A stretch of DNA of 64,000 bases from Pseudoxanthomonas sp. GM95 (GCF_900109775.1 NZ_FOAX01000001.1:186001-250000), one strand, 5' to 3'. Positions 31,260 to 40,871 are shown, numbered from the stretch's first letter. The notes: generated by a model from the sequence alone, not told the origin. Numbers and translations: made by a program.

Positions 31260-33389
31260 ATGAAGCCTCTTCCCGCTCTGCTGGCCGCGACCCTGCTGAT
31301 GACCACTTCGATCTCCACCACCTTCGCCGCCACCGACGCCACGCCGCCGGACGTGGCCAAGAAGCCGCATGTGGTCAAGGCGCCGTTCGGTGCCGAGCGC
31401 CAGGACGAGTACTACTGGCTGCGCGACGACGATCGCAAGAATCCGCAGATGCTCGACTACCTCAAGGCCGAGAACGCCTACGCCGATGCGGTGCTGGCGC
31501 CGCTCAAGCCGCTGCAGGACACGCTGTACAAGGAGATCGTCGCGCGCATCAAGCAGGACGATGCTTCCGTGCCGTATCGCGAGCGCGGCTACTGGTATTA
31601 CACGCGCTACGAGACCGGCAAGGATTACCCCATCCACGCGCGCCGCAAGGGCAGCATGGACGCGCCGGAAGAAGTCCTGCTGGACGTCAACGCGCTGGCC
31701 GAAGGCAAGGGCTATTACAGCGTCGGCGATTGGGACGTCAGCCAGGACAACCAGCTGCTCGCCTATGTCGATGATGCGGTGGGCCGCCGCCAGTACACGA
31801 TCCGCTTCAAGGACCTGGCCACCGGCAAGGTGCTGCCCGACGAGATTACCGGCGTCTCGCCCAACGTGGTGTGGGCCGATGACAACAAGACCCTGTTCTA
31901 CGTCGAGAACGATCCGGAAACCCTGCTCACCGTGCGCGTGAAAAAACACGTGCTCGGCACGCCGGCGGCGCAGGACGCGCTGGTCTACGAAGAGCACGAC
32001 GACAGCTTCTACATGGGCGTGGGCCGCACCCGCGACGACCAGTACATCACCATCGGCGTGCACAGCACGGTCTCCAGCGAGGAGCGTTACGCGCCGGCCG
32101 CCGATCCGAAGACCTTCACGGTGCTGGCGCCGCGCGCGCGCGATGTGGAATACGACGCCGACCACTTCGACGGCCGCTGGGTCATCCGCACCAATGCCGA
32201 TGGCGCCACCAACTTCAAGCTCGTCACCGCGCCGGACAACGCCACCACGCGCAAGCAGTGGAAGGACTGGATCGCGCACAGCGAAAGCGTCTACATCGAT
32301 GGCTTCGAGCTGTTCGATGGCTTTACCGCGATCGGCGAGCGCTCGGAAGGGCTGGAGCGCATTCGCCTGCTGAACAAGGACGGCAAGTCCGAGTTCGTCA
32401 AAGCCGATGAACCCGCGTATTCGATGGGCCTGGACGTCAATGCCGAGCACGACACGCCTTGGTTGCGCTATAGCTACACCTCGCTGACCACGCCGGCCAC
32501 CACTTACGAGCTCAACACTGTCACCGGCGAGCGCCGTCTGATGAAGCAGCAGCCGGTGCTGGGCTACGACCCGTCCAAGTACACCACCGAGCGGTTGTGG
32601 GTGACCGCGCGCGACGGCACCAAAGTGCCGGTGTCGCTGGTTTACAAGCATGGCTTCAAAAAGGACGGCACCGCCGCGCTGCTGCAGTACGGCTACGGCA
32701 GCTACGGCGCGTCGATGGATCCGGGCTTCTCCGGCCCGGTGGTGAGCCTGCTGGACCGCGGCATGGTCTACGCCATCGCCCACATCCGCGGCGGCGAGGA
32801 GATGGGTCGCGCCTGGTATGACAACGGCAAACTGCTCAACAAGAAGAACACCTTCACCGACTTCATCGACGTCACCGAGGCGCTGGTCAAGCAGGGCTAC
32901 GCGGCGAAGGATCGCGTCGCGGCGATGGGCGGCAGCGCCGGCGGCCTGCTGATGGGCGCCATCACCAACATGGCGCCGGACGACTACCGCGTGATCATCT
33001 CGCAGGTGCCGTTCGTGGACGTGGTCACCACCATGCTGGACCCGACCATCCCGCTGACCACCAACGAGTACGACGAGTGGGGCAACCCGGAGAAGAAAGC
33101 CTTCTACGACTACATCGTCGCCTATTCGCCGTACGACAACCTCAAGGCGCGCGCGTATCCGGCGATGTTCGTCGGCACCGGCCTGTGGGATTCGCAGGTG
33201 CAGTACTGGGAGCCGGCCAAGTACGTCGCCCGCCTGCGCGACCTGGACACCGGCAAGCAGCCGGTGGTGTTCCGCACGAACATGGAAGCCGGCCACGGCG
33301 GCAAGTCCGGCCGCTTCCGCCGCTACCAGGAAATGTCCGAGTACTACGCCTTCATGCTGGACCAGCTGGGGCTGGCGAAGATCAACTGA
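31260..33389 (+). CDS. ptrB: Oligopeptidase B-type S9 serine peptidase, secreted
   Basis: A 709-residue S9A peptidase resembling oligopeptidase B, which cleaves after basic residues in peptides. A signal peptide (about residues 1-23, ending 'TTFAA') predicts export, whereas E. coli PtrB is cytoplasmic. Family features are 'DEYYWLRDDDR' near 42-52, 'YWYYTRYETGKDYPIHARR' near 117, 'HIRGGEEMGRAWY', and the triad Ser559 ('GGSAGG'), Asp644 and His679 ('GHGGKSG'). Substrate preference cannot be proved from sequence alone. A perfect hairpin terminator follows. Confidence 0.9.
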   Translation: MKPLPALLAATLLMTTSISTTFAATDATPPDVAKKPHVVKAPFGAERQDEYYWLRDDDRKNPQMLDYLKAENAYADAVLAPLKPLQDTLYKEIVARIKQDDASVPYRERGYWYYTRYETGKDYPIHARRKGSMDAPEEVLLDVNALAEGKGYYSVGDWDVSQDNQLLAYVDDAVGRRQYTIRFKDLATGKVLPDEITGVSPNVVWADDNKTLFYVENDPETLLTVRVKKHVLGTPAAQDALVYEEHDDSFYMGVGRTRDDQYITIGVHSTVSSEERYAPAADPKTFTVLAPRARDVEYDADHFDGRWVIRTNADGATNFKLVTAPDNATTRKQWKDWIAHSESVYIDGFELFDGFTAIGERSEGLERIRLLNKDGKSEFVKADEPAYSMGLDVNAEHDTPWLRYSYTSLTTPATTYELNTVTGERRLMKQQPVLGYDPSKYTTERLWVTARDGTKVPVSLVYKHGFKKDGTAALLQYGYGSYGASMDPGFSGPVVSLLDRGMVYAIAHIRGGEEMGRAWYDNGKLLNKKNTFTDFIDVTEALVKQGYAAKDRVAAMGGSAGGLLMGAITNMAPDDYRVIISQVPFVDVVTTMLDPTIPLTTNEYDEWGNPEKKAFYDYIVAYSPYDNLKARAYPAMFVGTGLWDSQVQYWEPAKYVARLRDLDTGKQPVVFRTNMEAGHGGKSGRFRRYQEMSEYYAFMLDQLGLAKIN

Positions 33390-33416
33390 CGCGAACTTCC
33401 AGCATCGTGTGAACCA

Positions 33417-33446
33417 AAAGAGGGCGACGGAAACGTCGCCCTCTTT
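33417..33446 (+). terminator. Terminator after the S9 peptidase pair
   Basis: A perfect 13-bp stem pairs 33417-33429 with 33434-33446 around a GAAA tetraloop. It starts with AAA and ends with TTT, typical of an intrinsic terminator. Confidence 0.85.
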
Positions 33447-33603
33447 GCGTGTAGGACAAGTCTGATTTTTGTATCGAACGCAATGAAGTGTGCGTTGCGT
33501 TGTCGCAAGGCACGCCATTCGATTGGGTTCGATGTTAGGATCGCCACAGAGTCAGGAAGACTCGATTGCCCAACGCGCCTGAGAGCAGGTGCAGGAAGAC
33601 TTC

Positions 33604-33690
33604 AAGGAGGAAGTGATGCGTCCCGAAGACGCTGCCGATATTTGTTGCCCGCCGACTGCGCCCTGCAGTTCGTTGCGTCTTTCCGTTTGA
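33604..33690 (+). CDS. Candidate 24-codon leader peptide with strong Shine-Dalgarno
   Basis: AAGGAGG at 33604-33610 is a near-perfect anti-SD match, 5 nt from an ATG at 33616. The frame runs 24 codons to a TGA at 33688-33690. The peptide is Cys/Pro-rich ('DICCPPTAPC') with no membrane segment. It lies 81 nt before the autotransporter start, with a 9-bp hairpin between them. This arrangement is that of a regulatory leader ORF. Few SDs in the window are this strong, which is the main evidence. No homologue is recognised. The rest of 33447-33771 holds nothing else I can name. Confidence 0.4.
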   Translation, partial: KEEVMRPEDAADICCPPTAPCSSLRLSV

Positions 33691-33708
33691 CCGCTTGCAT
33701 CCCGTACT

Positions 33709-33731
33709 CGATGGCGCATGACGCGCCATCG
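33709..33731 (+). promoter_or_regulatory. Hairpin between the leader ORF and the autotransporter
   Basis: CGATGGCGC and GCGCCATCG form a perfect 9-bp stem with an ATGAC loop, 19 nt after the leader stop. There is only a weak T-run (CTTTTCCC) about 20 nt later, so a switch between structures is more likely than a simple terminator. This is inferred from position and symmetry. Confidence 0.4.
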
Positions 33732-33771
33732 CGTCCGATGTCGTGCTTTTCCCTATGAAAAAGGACCTTTC

Positions 33772-36700
33772 ATGAATCGTATCTATCGCCTTGTCTTCAA
33801 CCGCCAGCTTGGCGTGATGCAGGTGGCTTCGGAGCTGGCTAGCTTCACAAGTGCTGCTCAGGGCGCAGCTTCATTCAGCTCGAAGGGGATGTCCCGCGCT
33901 GCCCTGTCAGTGGCTTTGGTCGCAATTCTTGGGCTTGCCAGCGCAAGCTCGGTACAAGCTCAGAGTCGCTACTACTTCACGCAGGACGGAACGGTTTCGA
34001 CACCGTTGCTGCTGGATGAGCGAGATGCGTACGTAGGTCCGAATGCCGGTGATGACGTCACGGTGCTTGTCAAAGATCAAGGCAGCATTGATGTGACGAC
34101 CGATCAAATCGGGTACACCGGCCACTTCTACATCGGCTGGTTTAACAACACCAAAGCCAAGGTGGTCGTCGATGGACCCAATGCAAGCATCTATACCGAG
34201 AAGGAAATCACGATCGGGAACAGCGATGCCCAAGGGACCCTGATCGTCCAGAACGGTGGCCTTGTTCAAACGGGCGATCATCCACCTTCCTCTTCTTCCA
34301 CCACGCAAAGCTATGTGGTCGTCGGACTCAACGGCCAGCTCATCGTGGAAAATCCCGGCTCGCGCCTGATCACCGGCGTGGTGACCGCGGGTGATCGAAA
34401 TGTCTATGGCACGCCGGGCGAGGATCTCAATGGCTTCCTGATCGCGCGTGATGGTGCGACGCTGGTGTCGCGCTATGCGAATTTGTACTCGCACGGACTA
34501 GACGATACAGCCGCGGCAACCGTCACCGGCGCCGGCACAACATGGACCATCGAAAACCAACTATGGGGCGGCGGCCTGGATCTGCTAGACGGCGCCAAGA
34601 TGAGCGTCGGCTCCGCCACGATCACGTCCGATGCTCGCACCACCGCCAACTACGATATTCACGAACCGCAGGTTTTGATTTCCGGGCAGGACACCTCGCT
34701 CACCAGCGCAGGTAACGTCAATGTCGAATGGGGCACGGTGACGCTGGCCGACGGCGGACGCCTGGAGTTGGGCGCGAATGAGATCCGATTGTCATCCCGC
34801 TCCACGCTCTTCAAGAGCGATTCGGCCGGCGCGCTGACAATCGGTGGCAGGACCAAGTGGGAAGATTCCTCCTTCCCGGATATCGGCGAGGTTTCTGCGG
34901 CCACGGCGGCGGGGTATGTCAATCCGGAAGCAAAGATCCGCTTCATGGACAGCGATCTGCTCAACAACAGCGGCTTGATCTTCAACCATACCGAGACGGA
35001 TTACGTGTTCTCGAACACGCTGATCAGCGATCGCACCGGTGATGGCAAGATCTTCAACCTGGCTGGGCATACCACACTGACTGGCGACCTGACGGCCTTC
35101 TCGGGACACTTTGGTGTGTCGGGCGGCACACTGGTGCTGGACGACAGCGTTTCGATGGCCACGGGGGCTTCCAGCAATTCGACCAATACGCCTGCCTTCA
35201 TCGTGGAGAACGGCGGTGCGTTTGTCGTGGATGGGTCGATCAAGACCCGGCTGGGCATCGTGACCTCGCACTATGGCGTAGTCACCGGGATTTCGGATGA
35301 CGGCACGAACAGCGCGCCGGGTGGCATCCTCGGCGGTTCGGGACTCATCGACACGAAATCCACCTCGGGCGCCGCGGGCGCGGTCTATGTCTACGACGGC
35401 GGCACGATCGCACCTGGTCACGACGGGGTAGGAACGCTCACGATCGACGGCGGTCTTGCGCTTGGTTTTGCCACCTCTGGCTTGTACGGCAAGTCCGATA
35501 CGCTGGATCCGGCGCATCTGGACATCGACATCAAGGCCGATGGCACCAGCGACAAGCTGGTCGTGACCGGGGCCACGCAGATCGGCAGTGCAGCGACCAG
35601 CACGTTGCCTGCGCTCACCGCCGACGTGCGGGTGACGGCGCTCGATGACGCGACCAGCTACCAGGATGGCCAGCAGTACACCATCCTGACTTCGACAGGT
35701 GGGATCACCGGACAGTTCACGGGTGTTACCAGCCAATCGGCGTTTTTGCGTCCCACGCTGACCTATGACGCCAATAACGTGTTCTTGAATCTTGCGCTGT
35801 CCATCCAGGACATCGGTAACGGCCAGGTGCTGGCAGGGGTGCAGGACCAGGGCACCACCCGCATCCTTTCCGGCGGCACGCTCTCGCCGGGGACCGCCGA
35901 ATCGCCGATCGGCACGATGCAGTTCAACGGCGACCTGACCTTCGCAGCCGGCGCGTTCTACGACGTCGACATCAAGGGCGCGACCACCACGACAGCCAGT
36001 GCGTCCGGGACGACGTTCAAGGCGGCCGCAGTGTCCAGCGTCAACGATCTGGTCAATGTCTCAGGCAAGGCCACGCTGGACGGCGGTACAGTGCGGGTCA
36101 CCGCGCTGGATCCACAGGCGAGCTACCAGGATGGTCATGTCTATTCGATCCTCCATGCCGATGGTGGTGTCAGCGGAACTTTTGCCGGCTCGGCGAGCCG
36201 ATCCGCGTTCCTGACCACCGACCTGTCTTACACGGCCAACGACGTGCTGCTGGGCATCAAGCTGGTGACGGCTGGCAGTGGCGAGTCCGGTGGCGACGAT
36301 GACGACAACAGCACGCCCGGCACGGACCTGCCACCGCCGATCTTCGAAACCGTCGCCAACAGCCGCAACCAGTACAACATCGCGCAGGCACTGGATACGT
36401 TGCCGCAGCAGGGCGAGGCGTTGGCGCTGTACAACCAGCTGTTGATGCAGGACGCTGATTCAGCACGCGCTGCCTTCGGCGATCTGTCCGGCGAAGTACA
36501 TACCGCGACACGCTCGGCGCTGCTTGATGACCGCTTTCTGCAGGACGGCGTGCGTCAGCGGCTGGCGGGGCAGGCAGTGGGCATGGACGACAACGGGCTT
36601 GGCGTCTGGGTTGCGGGCAGCGGCGCCACCGGTCACTTGGACGGCGACCAGAACGCAGCCCGCACCGAAGGCCAACGACAGGGCCTGATGGGCGGCGTGG

Positions 36701-37425
36701 ACTGGACGCTGGGCGAGGACACGGTGATCGGCGTCGTCGCCGGCAACGAGGACCTCCAGCAGCGCGTGCCGCAGTGGCAGTCCACGGCGGACATCGATGC
36801 GAACGCGGCCGGCGTGTACGCCGCGACACATTGGGGCGCGCTGTCGCTGCGTGGCGGCGTGAACTACGCCGACTACGACGTCGACACGCGTCGACAGGTG
36901 GTGGTGGGTGCCACGGTCGATCAGGCCATCAACGCCAGTTACAAGGCCCACGCCACCACGTTCTATGCCGAGGGTGGCTGGGACTTCGTTTGGGACACGC
37001 TCTCGCTGACGCCGTACCTGGCGGTGGCCCACACGCGCCTGGAGACCGACGGCACGACCGAAGTTGGCGGCAGCACAGCGCTGGTGGTGGCCGACAGCAA
37101 GGACGAGTTGCTGACCAGCACCGCCGGCGTGCGTGCGGCCTGGGACATCAGCGGTGGCCAGAGCGATGGCGCGGTCCTGACTGCGGGCCTGGCCTGGCAG
37201 AACGCCTCGGGCGAGCTGAAGGCCGACAGCCGGGCCAGGTTTGCCGCGGGCGGTGACAGCTTCACCGTCTATGGCACGCCGCTGGCGCGCAATGTGGCGA
37301 TCGCTGAGCTGGGCGTGGGCGTGAACACCGGGACGCGCAGCCGCCTGTCGCTGTCCGCACAGGGCCGTGCCGGCGATGGCCTGCGCGAGTTCGGGGCGCA
37401 GCTCAACTGGGCATGGAAGTTCTGA
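33772..37425 (+). CDS. Autotransporter adhesin (type Va) with extended signal peptide region
   Basis: A 1217-residue outer-membrane autotransporter. The N-terminus is an ESPR-type extended signal ('MNRIYRLVFNRQLGVMQVAS', then a hydrophobic core with likely cleavage after Ala63). A long Gly/Thr/Ser/Asp-rich passenger of beta-helix type follows, with 'GGTLSPG'-like turns. Two copies of a 'VRVTALD...SYQDG' module start at residues 619 and 774. An acidic/Pro linker ('GDDDDNSTPGTDLPPP') precedes the C-terminal barrel (about 935-1217), which ends in Phe ('NWAWKF'). The first half is lower in G+C than its neighbours. 'AAAAAGGACC' is the ribosome site. Confidence 0.92.
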   Translation: MNRIYRLVFNRQLGVMQVASELASFTSAAQGAASFSSKGMSRAALSVALVAILGLASASSVQAQSRYYFTQDGTVSTPLLLDERDAYVGPNAGDDVTVLVKDQGSIDVTTDQIGYTGHFYIGWFNNTKAKVVVDGPNASIYTEKEITIGNSDAQGTLIVQNGGLVQTGDHPPSSSSTTQSYVVVGLNGQLIVENPGSRLITGVVTAGDRNVYGTPGEDLNGFLIARDGATLVSRYANLYSHGLDDTAAATVTGAGTTWTIENQLWGGGLDLLDGAKMSVGSATITSDARTTANYDIHEPQVLISGQDTSLTSAGNVNVEWGTVTLADGGRLELGANEIRLSSRSTLFKSDSAGALTIGGRTKWEDSSFPDIGEVSAATAAGYVNPEAKIRFMDSDLLNNSGLIFNHTETDYVFSNTLISDRTGDGKIFNLAGHTTLTGDLTAFSGHFGVSGGTLVLDDSVSMATGASSNSTNTPAFIVENGGAFVVDGSIKTRLGIVTSHYGVVTGISDDGTNSAPGGILGGSGLIDTKSTSGAAGAVYVYDGGTIAPGHDGVGTLTIDGGLALGFATSGLYGKSDTLDPAHLDIDIKADGTSDKLVVTGATQIGSAATSTLPALTADVRVTALDDATSYQDGQQYTILTSTGGITGQFTGVTSQSAFLRPTLTYDANNVFLNLALSIQDIGNGQVLAGVQDQGTTRILSGGTLSPGTAESPIGTMQFNGDLTFAAGAFYDVDIKGATTTTASASGTTFKAAAVSSVNDLVNVSGKATLDGGTVRVTALDPQASYQDGHVYSILHADGGVSGTFAGSASRSAFLTTDLSYTANDVLLGIKLVTAGSGESGGDDDDNSTPGTDLPPPIFETVANSRNQYNIAQALDTLPQQGEALALYNQLLMQDADSARAAFGDLSGEVHTATRSALLDDRFLQDGVRQRLAGQAVGMDDNGLGVWVAGSGATGHLDGDQNAARTEGQRQGLMGGVDWTLGEDTVIGVVAGNEDLQQRVPQWQSTADIDANAAGVYAATHWGALSLRGGVNYADYDVDTRRQVVVGATVDQAINASYKAHATTFYAEGGWDFVWDTLSLTPYLAVAHTRLETDGTTEVGGSTALVVADSKDELLTSTAGVRAAWDISGGQSDGAVLTAGLAWQNASGELKADSRARFAAGGDSFTVYGTPLARNVAIAELGVGVNTGTRSRLSLSAQGRAGDGLREFGAQLNWAWKF

Positions 37426-37457
37426 CGCAGCACTGCGGTTGAACTGGGCGACCACAG

Positions 37458-37487
37458 ACCCCGCGGATCGATGATCCGCGGGGTTTT
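37458..37487 (+). terminator. Terminator after the autotransporter
   Basis: ACCCCGCGGATC pairs with GATCCGCGGGGT (37458-37469 with 37473-37484) around a GAT loop, followed by a short T-run. A 12-bp stem with T tail makes this a convincing intrinsic terminator. Confidence 0.85.
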
Positions 37488-37624
37488 GCTTTGCCTGCGC
37501 AAGCCTAGGGTGTTCGAATGAATTTCCGACTGCCAATCGCCTGTAAAACCTGCGTTCGATGTCACAACTTGCAACGCAGCGTACGGTTGTCGCGATGACG
37601 CGTGCACATCGGCTGGGCGACAAT

Positions 37625-38077
37625 GTGGCTGTGGACACGCCACTCCCTCCCGAGGTTTCGCCGCCGCCCAGTCGTTTCCGCTGGGCGTGGTGGCTGCTGG
37701 CCTGGACCAGCCTGATCCTGGGCGTGGTGGGGATGTTCCTGCCGGTGATGCCGACGACGGTCTTCATCCTGATCGCGGCCTTCGCCGCCTCGCGTGGTTC
37801 GGAAAAACTCCACCGCGCGCTGCTGTCGCATAAGCATTTCGGCCCCCTGATCCAGGATTGGCAGACCCATGGCGCGGTGCCGCGCCGGGCCAAGTGGCTG
37901 GCCACCTGGACGATGCTGGCGAGCGCGGTGTTCACCGTCACGGTCATGGCGATCTTCGCCAGCCACCATTGGTGGATGTCGGCCCTGCCGATCGTATGCA
38001 TGGCGGCGGTGGTGATCTGGCTGTGGCAGCGGCCCGAGCCGCCTGCGCAGGTCGATAATCCGCCGATCGGCGGCTGA
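37625..38077 (+). CDS. DUF454 (YbaN-like) inner-membrane protein
   Basis: A small membrane protein of the DUF454/YbaN family, function unknown. The conserved core begins 'RFRWAWWLLAWTSLILGVVG', with the signature 'FLPVMPTTVFIL' just after, then 'HRALLSHKHFGPLIQDW' in a cytoplasmic loop. Two more membrane helices follow ('WLATWTMLASAVF' and 'ALPIVCMAAVVIWLW'). The GTG at 37625 was preferred because GGGCGA stands upstream and because it is close to the family start; in-frame ATGs at 37559 and 37595 are possible. Confidence 0.82.
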   Translation: MAVDTPLPPEVSPPPSRFRWAWWLLAWTSLILGVVGMFLPVMPTTVFILIAAFAASRGSEKLHRALLSHKHFGPLIQDWQTHGAVPRRAKWLATWTMLASAVFTVTVMAIFASHHWWMSALPIVCMAAVVIWLWQRPEPPAQVDNPPIGG

Positions 38078-38129
38078 ACCGCGCCGCGCGCGTGGCCAGC
38101 GACACGCGGCCACTCGCTATACTCGCCCC

Positions 38130-38414
38130 ATGAAGACCGTATCGCGACTGGCGCTCTCGTGCGCCGCACTGCTGGCGCTCTCTGCCTGCGGCAACAAGGG
38201 CCCGCTGGTGTTGCCGGAAAAGCCGGCGCCGGTCGCCGCGCCCGCCCCGGCCACGCCCGCCACCACCGATCCAAGCCAGCCGGCCGCCGTGGGCGAGCAG
38301 GGCGCCACCCCGCCGGTGCAGATCAAGCCCCAGGACACCACCACGGCCCCCACCTCCGACGATGCCGCCGCCGACAAGGCGGTCGATGAAGGCGGCGCAG
38401 ACGGGAATGGCTGA
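38130..38414 (+). CDS. lptM: LPS assembly-associated lipoprotein LptM (YifL/LppL family)
   Basis: A 94-residue lipoprotein with a signal peptide and lipobox 'LSAC' (Cys20). The diagnostic continuation '[12 protein letters not shown]' is the LptM motif, which in E. coli inserts into the LptD-LptE translocon and promotes its oxidative maturation. The remainder is a low-complexity Ala/Pro/Thr tail, longer than in E. coli. It lies immediately upstream of dapF, overlapping it by 8 nt, the same order as in enterobacteria. Confidence 0.88.
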   Translation: MKTVSRLALSCAALLALSACGNKGPLVLPEKPAPVAAPAPATPATTDPSQPAAVGEQGATPPVQIKPQDTTTAPTSDDAAADKAVDEGGADGNG

Positions 38415-39249
38415 GCCCGCCGCACTGCGGTTCTCCAAGATGCACGGCGCGGGCAACGACTTCGTCGTGCTGGACCTGCGCGACGGCCGCCCGGCACCCG
38501 ATGCGGCGCTGGCCGCGCAACTAGCCGACCGCCACACCGGCGTCGGCTGCGACCAGATCCTGACGATCGAAGCGCCACATGACGCGGCCTCGGTGGCGTC
38601 GTACCGCATCTGGAACTCGGATGGCTCGGCCGCCGGCCAATGCGGCAACGGCGCGCGTTGCGTGGCGGCGTGGCTGGTGCGCGATGGCGCGGCCGATCCC
38701 GACGCCTTCCAGATGGAAAGTCCCGCCGGCGTCCACCAGGTGCGGCGTACGCCCGCCGGGTTCGCGGTGGCGATGGGCGTGCCGCGCTGGTCTCCGGCAC
38801 AGATTCCGCTGGCCGGGTTCGACGGTGAGCAGCCTGCGTATTCGGTCGAGGTCGATGGCGCGCCGGTGACCTTTGGTGTCGTGTCGATGGGCAATCCGCA
38901 TGCGGTGGTGCAGGTGGTCGAAGTCGCCAGCGCGCCGGTGCTGCAGCTTGGGCCGGCACTGCAGGCCAGTGCGGCGTTTCCCGATTCGGTCAATGTGGGC
39001 TTTGCCCAGGTGATCTCGCGCCAGCGCATCGCGCTGCGCGTGTTCGAACGCGGCGTCGGCGAAACCCTGGCCTGCGGCAGTGGCGCCTGCGCCGCGGCGG
39101 TCGTGCTGATGCGGGCGGGCCTGGTCGAGCGCAGTGTGTCGGTGGCGTTGCCCGGTGGCACGCTGCAGATCGACTGGCCGCACGACGGCGCCGAGGTCGT
39201 GATGTCCGGCCCGGCTACTTTTGTTTTCGAAGGAGCGTGGACCCCATGA
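38407..39249 (+). CDS. dapF: Diaminopimelate epimerase
   Basis: Converts LL- to meso-diaminopimelate for lysine and peptidoglycan. The 280-residue product is a two-domain epimerase with the two active-site cysteines C79 ('GQCGNGARC') and C223 ('LACGSGACA'). The N-terminal '[15 protein letters not shown]' is the family signature. The ATG at 38407 overlaps the lptM stop. The stop overlaps the DUF484 gene by 4 nt, giving the conserved lptM-dapF-DUF484-xerC operon. Confidence 0.97.
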   Translation: MAEPAALRFSKMHGAGNDFVVLDLRDGRPAPDAALAAQLADRHTGVGCDQILTIEAPHDAASVASYRIWNSDGSAAGQCGNGARCVAAWLVRDGAADPDAFQMESPAGVHQVRRTPAGFAVAMGVPRWSPAQIPLAGFDGEQPAYSVEVDGAPVTFGVVSMGNPHAVVQVVEVASAPVLQLGPALQASAAFPDSVNVGFAQVISRQRIALRVFERGVGETLACGSGACAAAVVLMRAGLVERSVSVALPGGTLQIDWPHDGAEVVMSGPATFVFEGAWTP

Positions 39250-39923
39250 GCGAAGTCACCGAGAAACTCGGCGCGCACGAAGTCGCCACCTGGCTGCGCC
39301 GGCATCCCACCTTCCTGCAGCAGTTCCCCGACCTGGCGTCGACCCTGGTGGTGCCGCGCGAGGAAGGGCCGACTGCCTCGCTGGCCAGCTACCAGCTGGA
39401 AGTCCTGCGCGACAAAAACCGCGAGCTCTCCCGCCGTTTGGGCGAACTGTCATCCAACGCGCTGGAAAACGAGCGCCTGGCTGTGCGCGTGCACCAGCTG
39501 ACCCTGGCGCTGATGCGACAGGACAGCCGCGCGAGCACGCTGGCGGCGATGGCCGCCTCGCTGGAAGAAGATTTCCACGGCGATCTGGTGCGCATCGTGG
39601 TGCTCGGCCCGATGCCGCCTGAGCTGGCCGATGCCCCGTGGCTGCAGGCGCTGTCGGCCGACAGCTCGCACCTGGTGCCGTTTCGCGATTGCCTGGCCGA
39701 TGGCGAGCCCATCTGCGGCCGCCTGCAGCCGCAGAAGAACGCGCTGCTGTACGCCTCGCGTGCGGATGAGGTCGGTTCCTCCGCGCTGCTGCCGCTGCCG
39801 GGCGTGGGTTTGGTCGCCGTCGGCAGTCGCGATGGCAACCGCTTCTATCCGGGTATGGGCACGCTGTTCCTGCGCATGATGGGCGAGTCGCTAGCAGCGG
39901 CGTTGAAGCGGTTCGATGCCTGA
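39246..39923 (+). CDS. DUF484 family protein
   Basis: A 225-residue cytoplasmic protein of DUF484, a GAF-like family of unknown function that almost always sits between dapF and xerC. The N-terminal helix has '[19 protein letters not shown]' and a coiled coil around residues 48-85 ('[16 protein letters not shown]'). The GAF-like part ends '[16 protein letters not shown]' and '[15 protein letters not shown]'. The ATG overlaps the dapF stop (ATGA). Confidence 0.9.
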   Translation: MSEVTEKLGAHEVATWLRRHPTFLQQFPDLASTLVVPREEGPTASLASYQLEVLRDKNRELSRRLGELSSNALENERLAVRVHQLTLALMRQDSRASTLAAMAASLEEDFHGDLVRIVVLGPMPPELADAPWLQALSADSSHLVPFRDCLADGEPICGRLQPQKNALLYASRADEVGSSALLPLPGVGLVAVGSRDGNRFYPGMGTLFLRMMGESLAAALKRFDA

Positions 39924-39944
39924 TCGCGTGCCGGCGGGTGGGTC

Positions 39945-40871
39945 ATGCCCGCACGGCTGATGTCCGTTGCGGCGGCGCCCAGCGAGCGCGCCTCGCCGGA
40001 GATCGAAGCTTTCCTCGATCACCTGCGCGTCGAGCGGCAGATGTCCGCGCATACGCTCGATGCGTATCGGCGTGACCTGACCGCGCTGCAGCACTGGGCC
40101 GAAGCCCAGCAGTTGCCCGCACTGACCAAGCTGCACGTCGACCAACTGCGCGCCTTCATCGCCAGCGGCCATCGCGCCGGGCTGGCGCCCAAGAGCTTGC
40201 AGCGGCGGCTGTCGGCGTGTCGCAGTTTCTATACGTGGTTGCTCAAGCACGGGCGCATCGACGCCAGTCCGGTCGCGGGCCTGCGCGCGCCCAAGGCGCC
40301 GCGCAAGCTACCGCAGGTGCTCGATGCCGATGAAGCGGTGCAGCTGGTCGAAGTGCCGACCGACGCACCGCTGGGCCTGCGCGATCGCGCGCTGCTGGAG
40401 CTGTTCTATTCCTCAGGCCTGCGCCTGAGCGAGCTGTGCGCGCTGCGCTGGAACGATCTGGATCTGGCCGCTGGTGTGGTCACCGTGTTGGGCAAGGGTC
40501 GCAAGGAGCGGATCGTGCCGGTCGGTTCGCATGCGAAGAAGGCCTTGCTCGAATGGCGCGCGGAAAAGCCGGTGGCCGACACCGCGCAGGTATTTCCCGG
40601 GCGTGGCGGTGCGCCGATCTCGCAGCGCGCGGTGCAGCTACGGATCAAGGCGTTGGCGCAGCGGCAGGGCCTGTTCAAGCACGTGCATCCGCACATGCTG
40701 CGGCACAGTTTCGCCAGCCATATTCTCGAATCCTCCGGCGACCTGCGCGGCGTGCAGGAACTGCTCGGCCACGCCGATATCGCCACCACGCAGATCTATA
40801 CGCACTTGGATTTCCAGCACCTGGCCAAGGTGTACGACGGTGCGCATCCGCGGGCCAAGCGCAAGCCCTGA
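39945..40871 (+). CDS. xerC: Site-specific tyrosine recombinase XerC
   Basis: With XerD resolves chromosome dimers at dif. The 308-residue product has an N-terminal SAM-like core-binding domain ('[19 protein letters not shown]') and the catalytic domain with R160 ('SGLRLSEL'), Lys in 'GKGRKER', H250 and R253 ('HMLRHSF'), H276 ('LGHAD') and the nucleophile Y285. All catalytic residues are present. The position after DUF484 identifies XerC rather than XerD. An ATG at 39960 is a possible shorter start. Confidence 0.95.
   Translation: MPARLMSVAAAPSERASPEIEAFLDHLRVERQMSAHTLDAYRRDLTALQHWAEAQQLPALTKLHVDQLRAFIASGHRAGLAPKSLQRRLSACRSFYTWLLKHGRIDASPVAGLRAPKAPRKLPQVLDADEAVQLVEVPTDAPLGLRDRALLELFYSSGLRLSELCALRWNDLDLAAGVVTVLGKGRKERIVPVGSHAKKALLEWRAEKPVADTAQVFPGRGGAPISQRAVQLRIKALAQRQGLFKHVHPHMLRHSFASHILESSGDLRGVQELLGHADIATTQIYTHLDFQHLAKVYDGAHPRAKRKP

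Noticed and set aside
28680..33518. Two long minus-strand frames opposite the S9 peptidase genes
   Set aside because: Both mirror genes with intact catalytic triads and signal peptides; the mirrored proteins look random.
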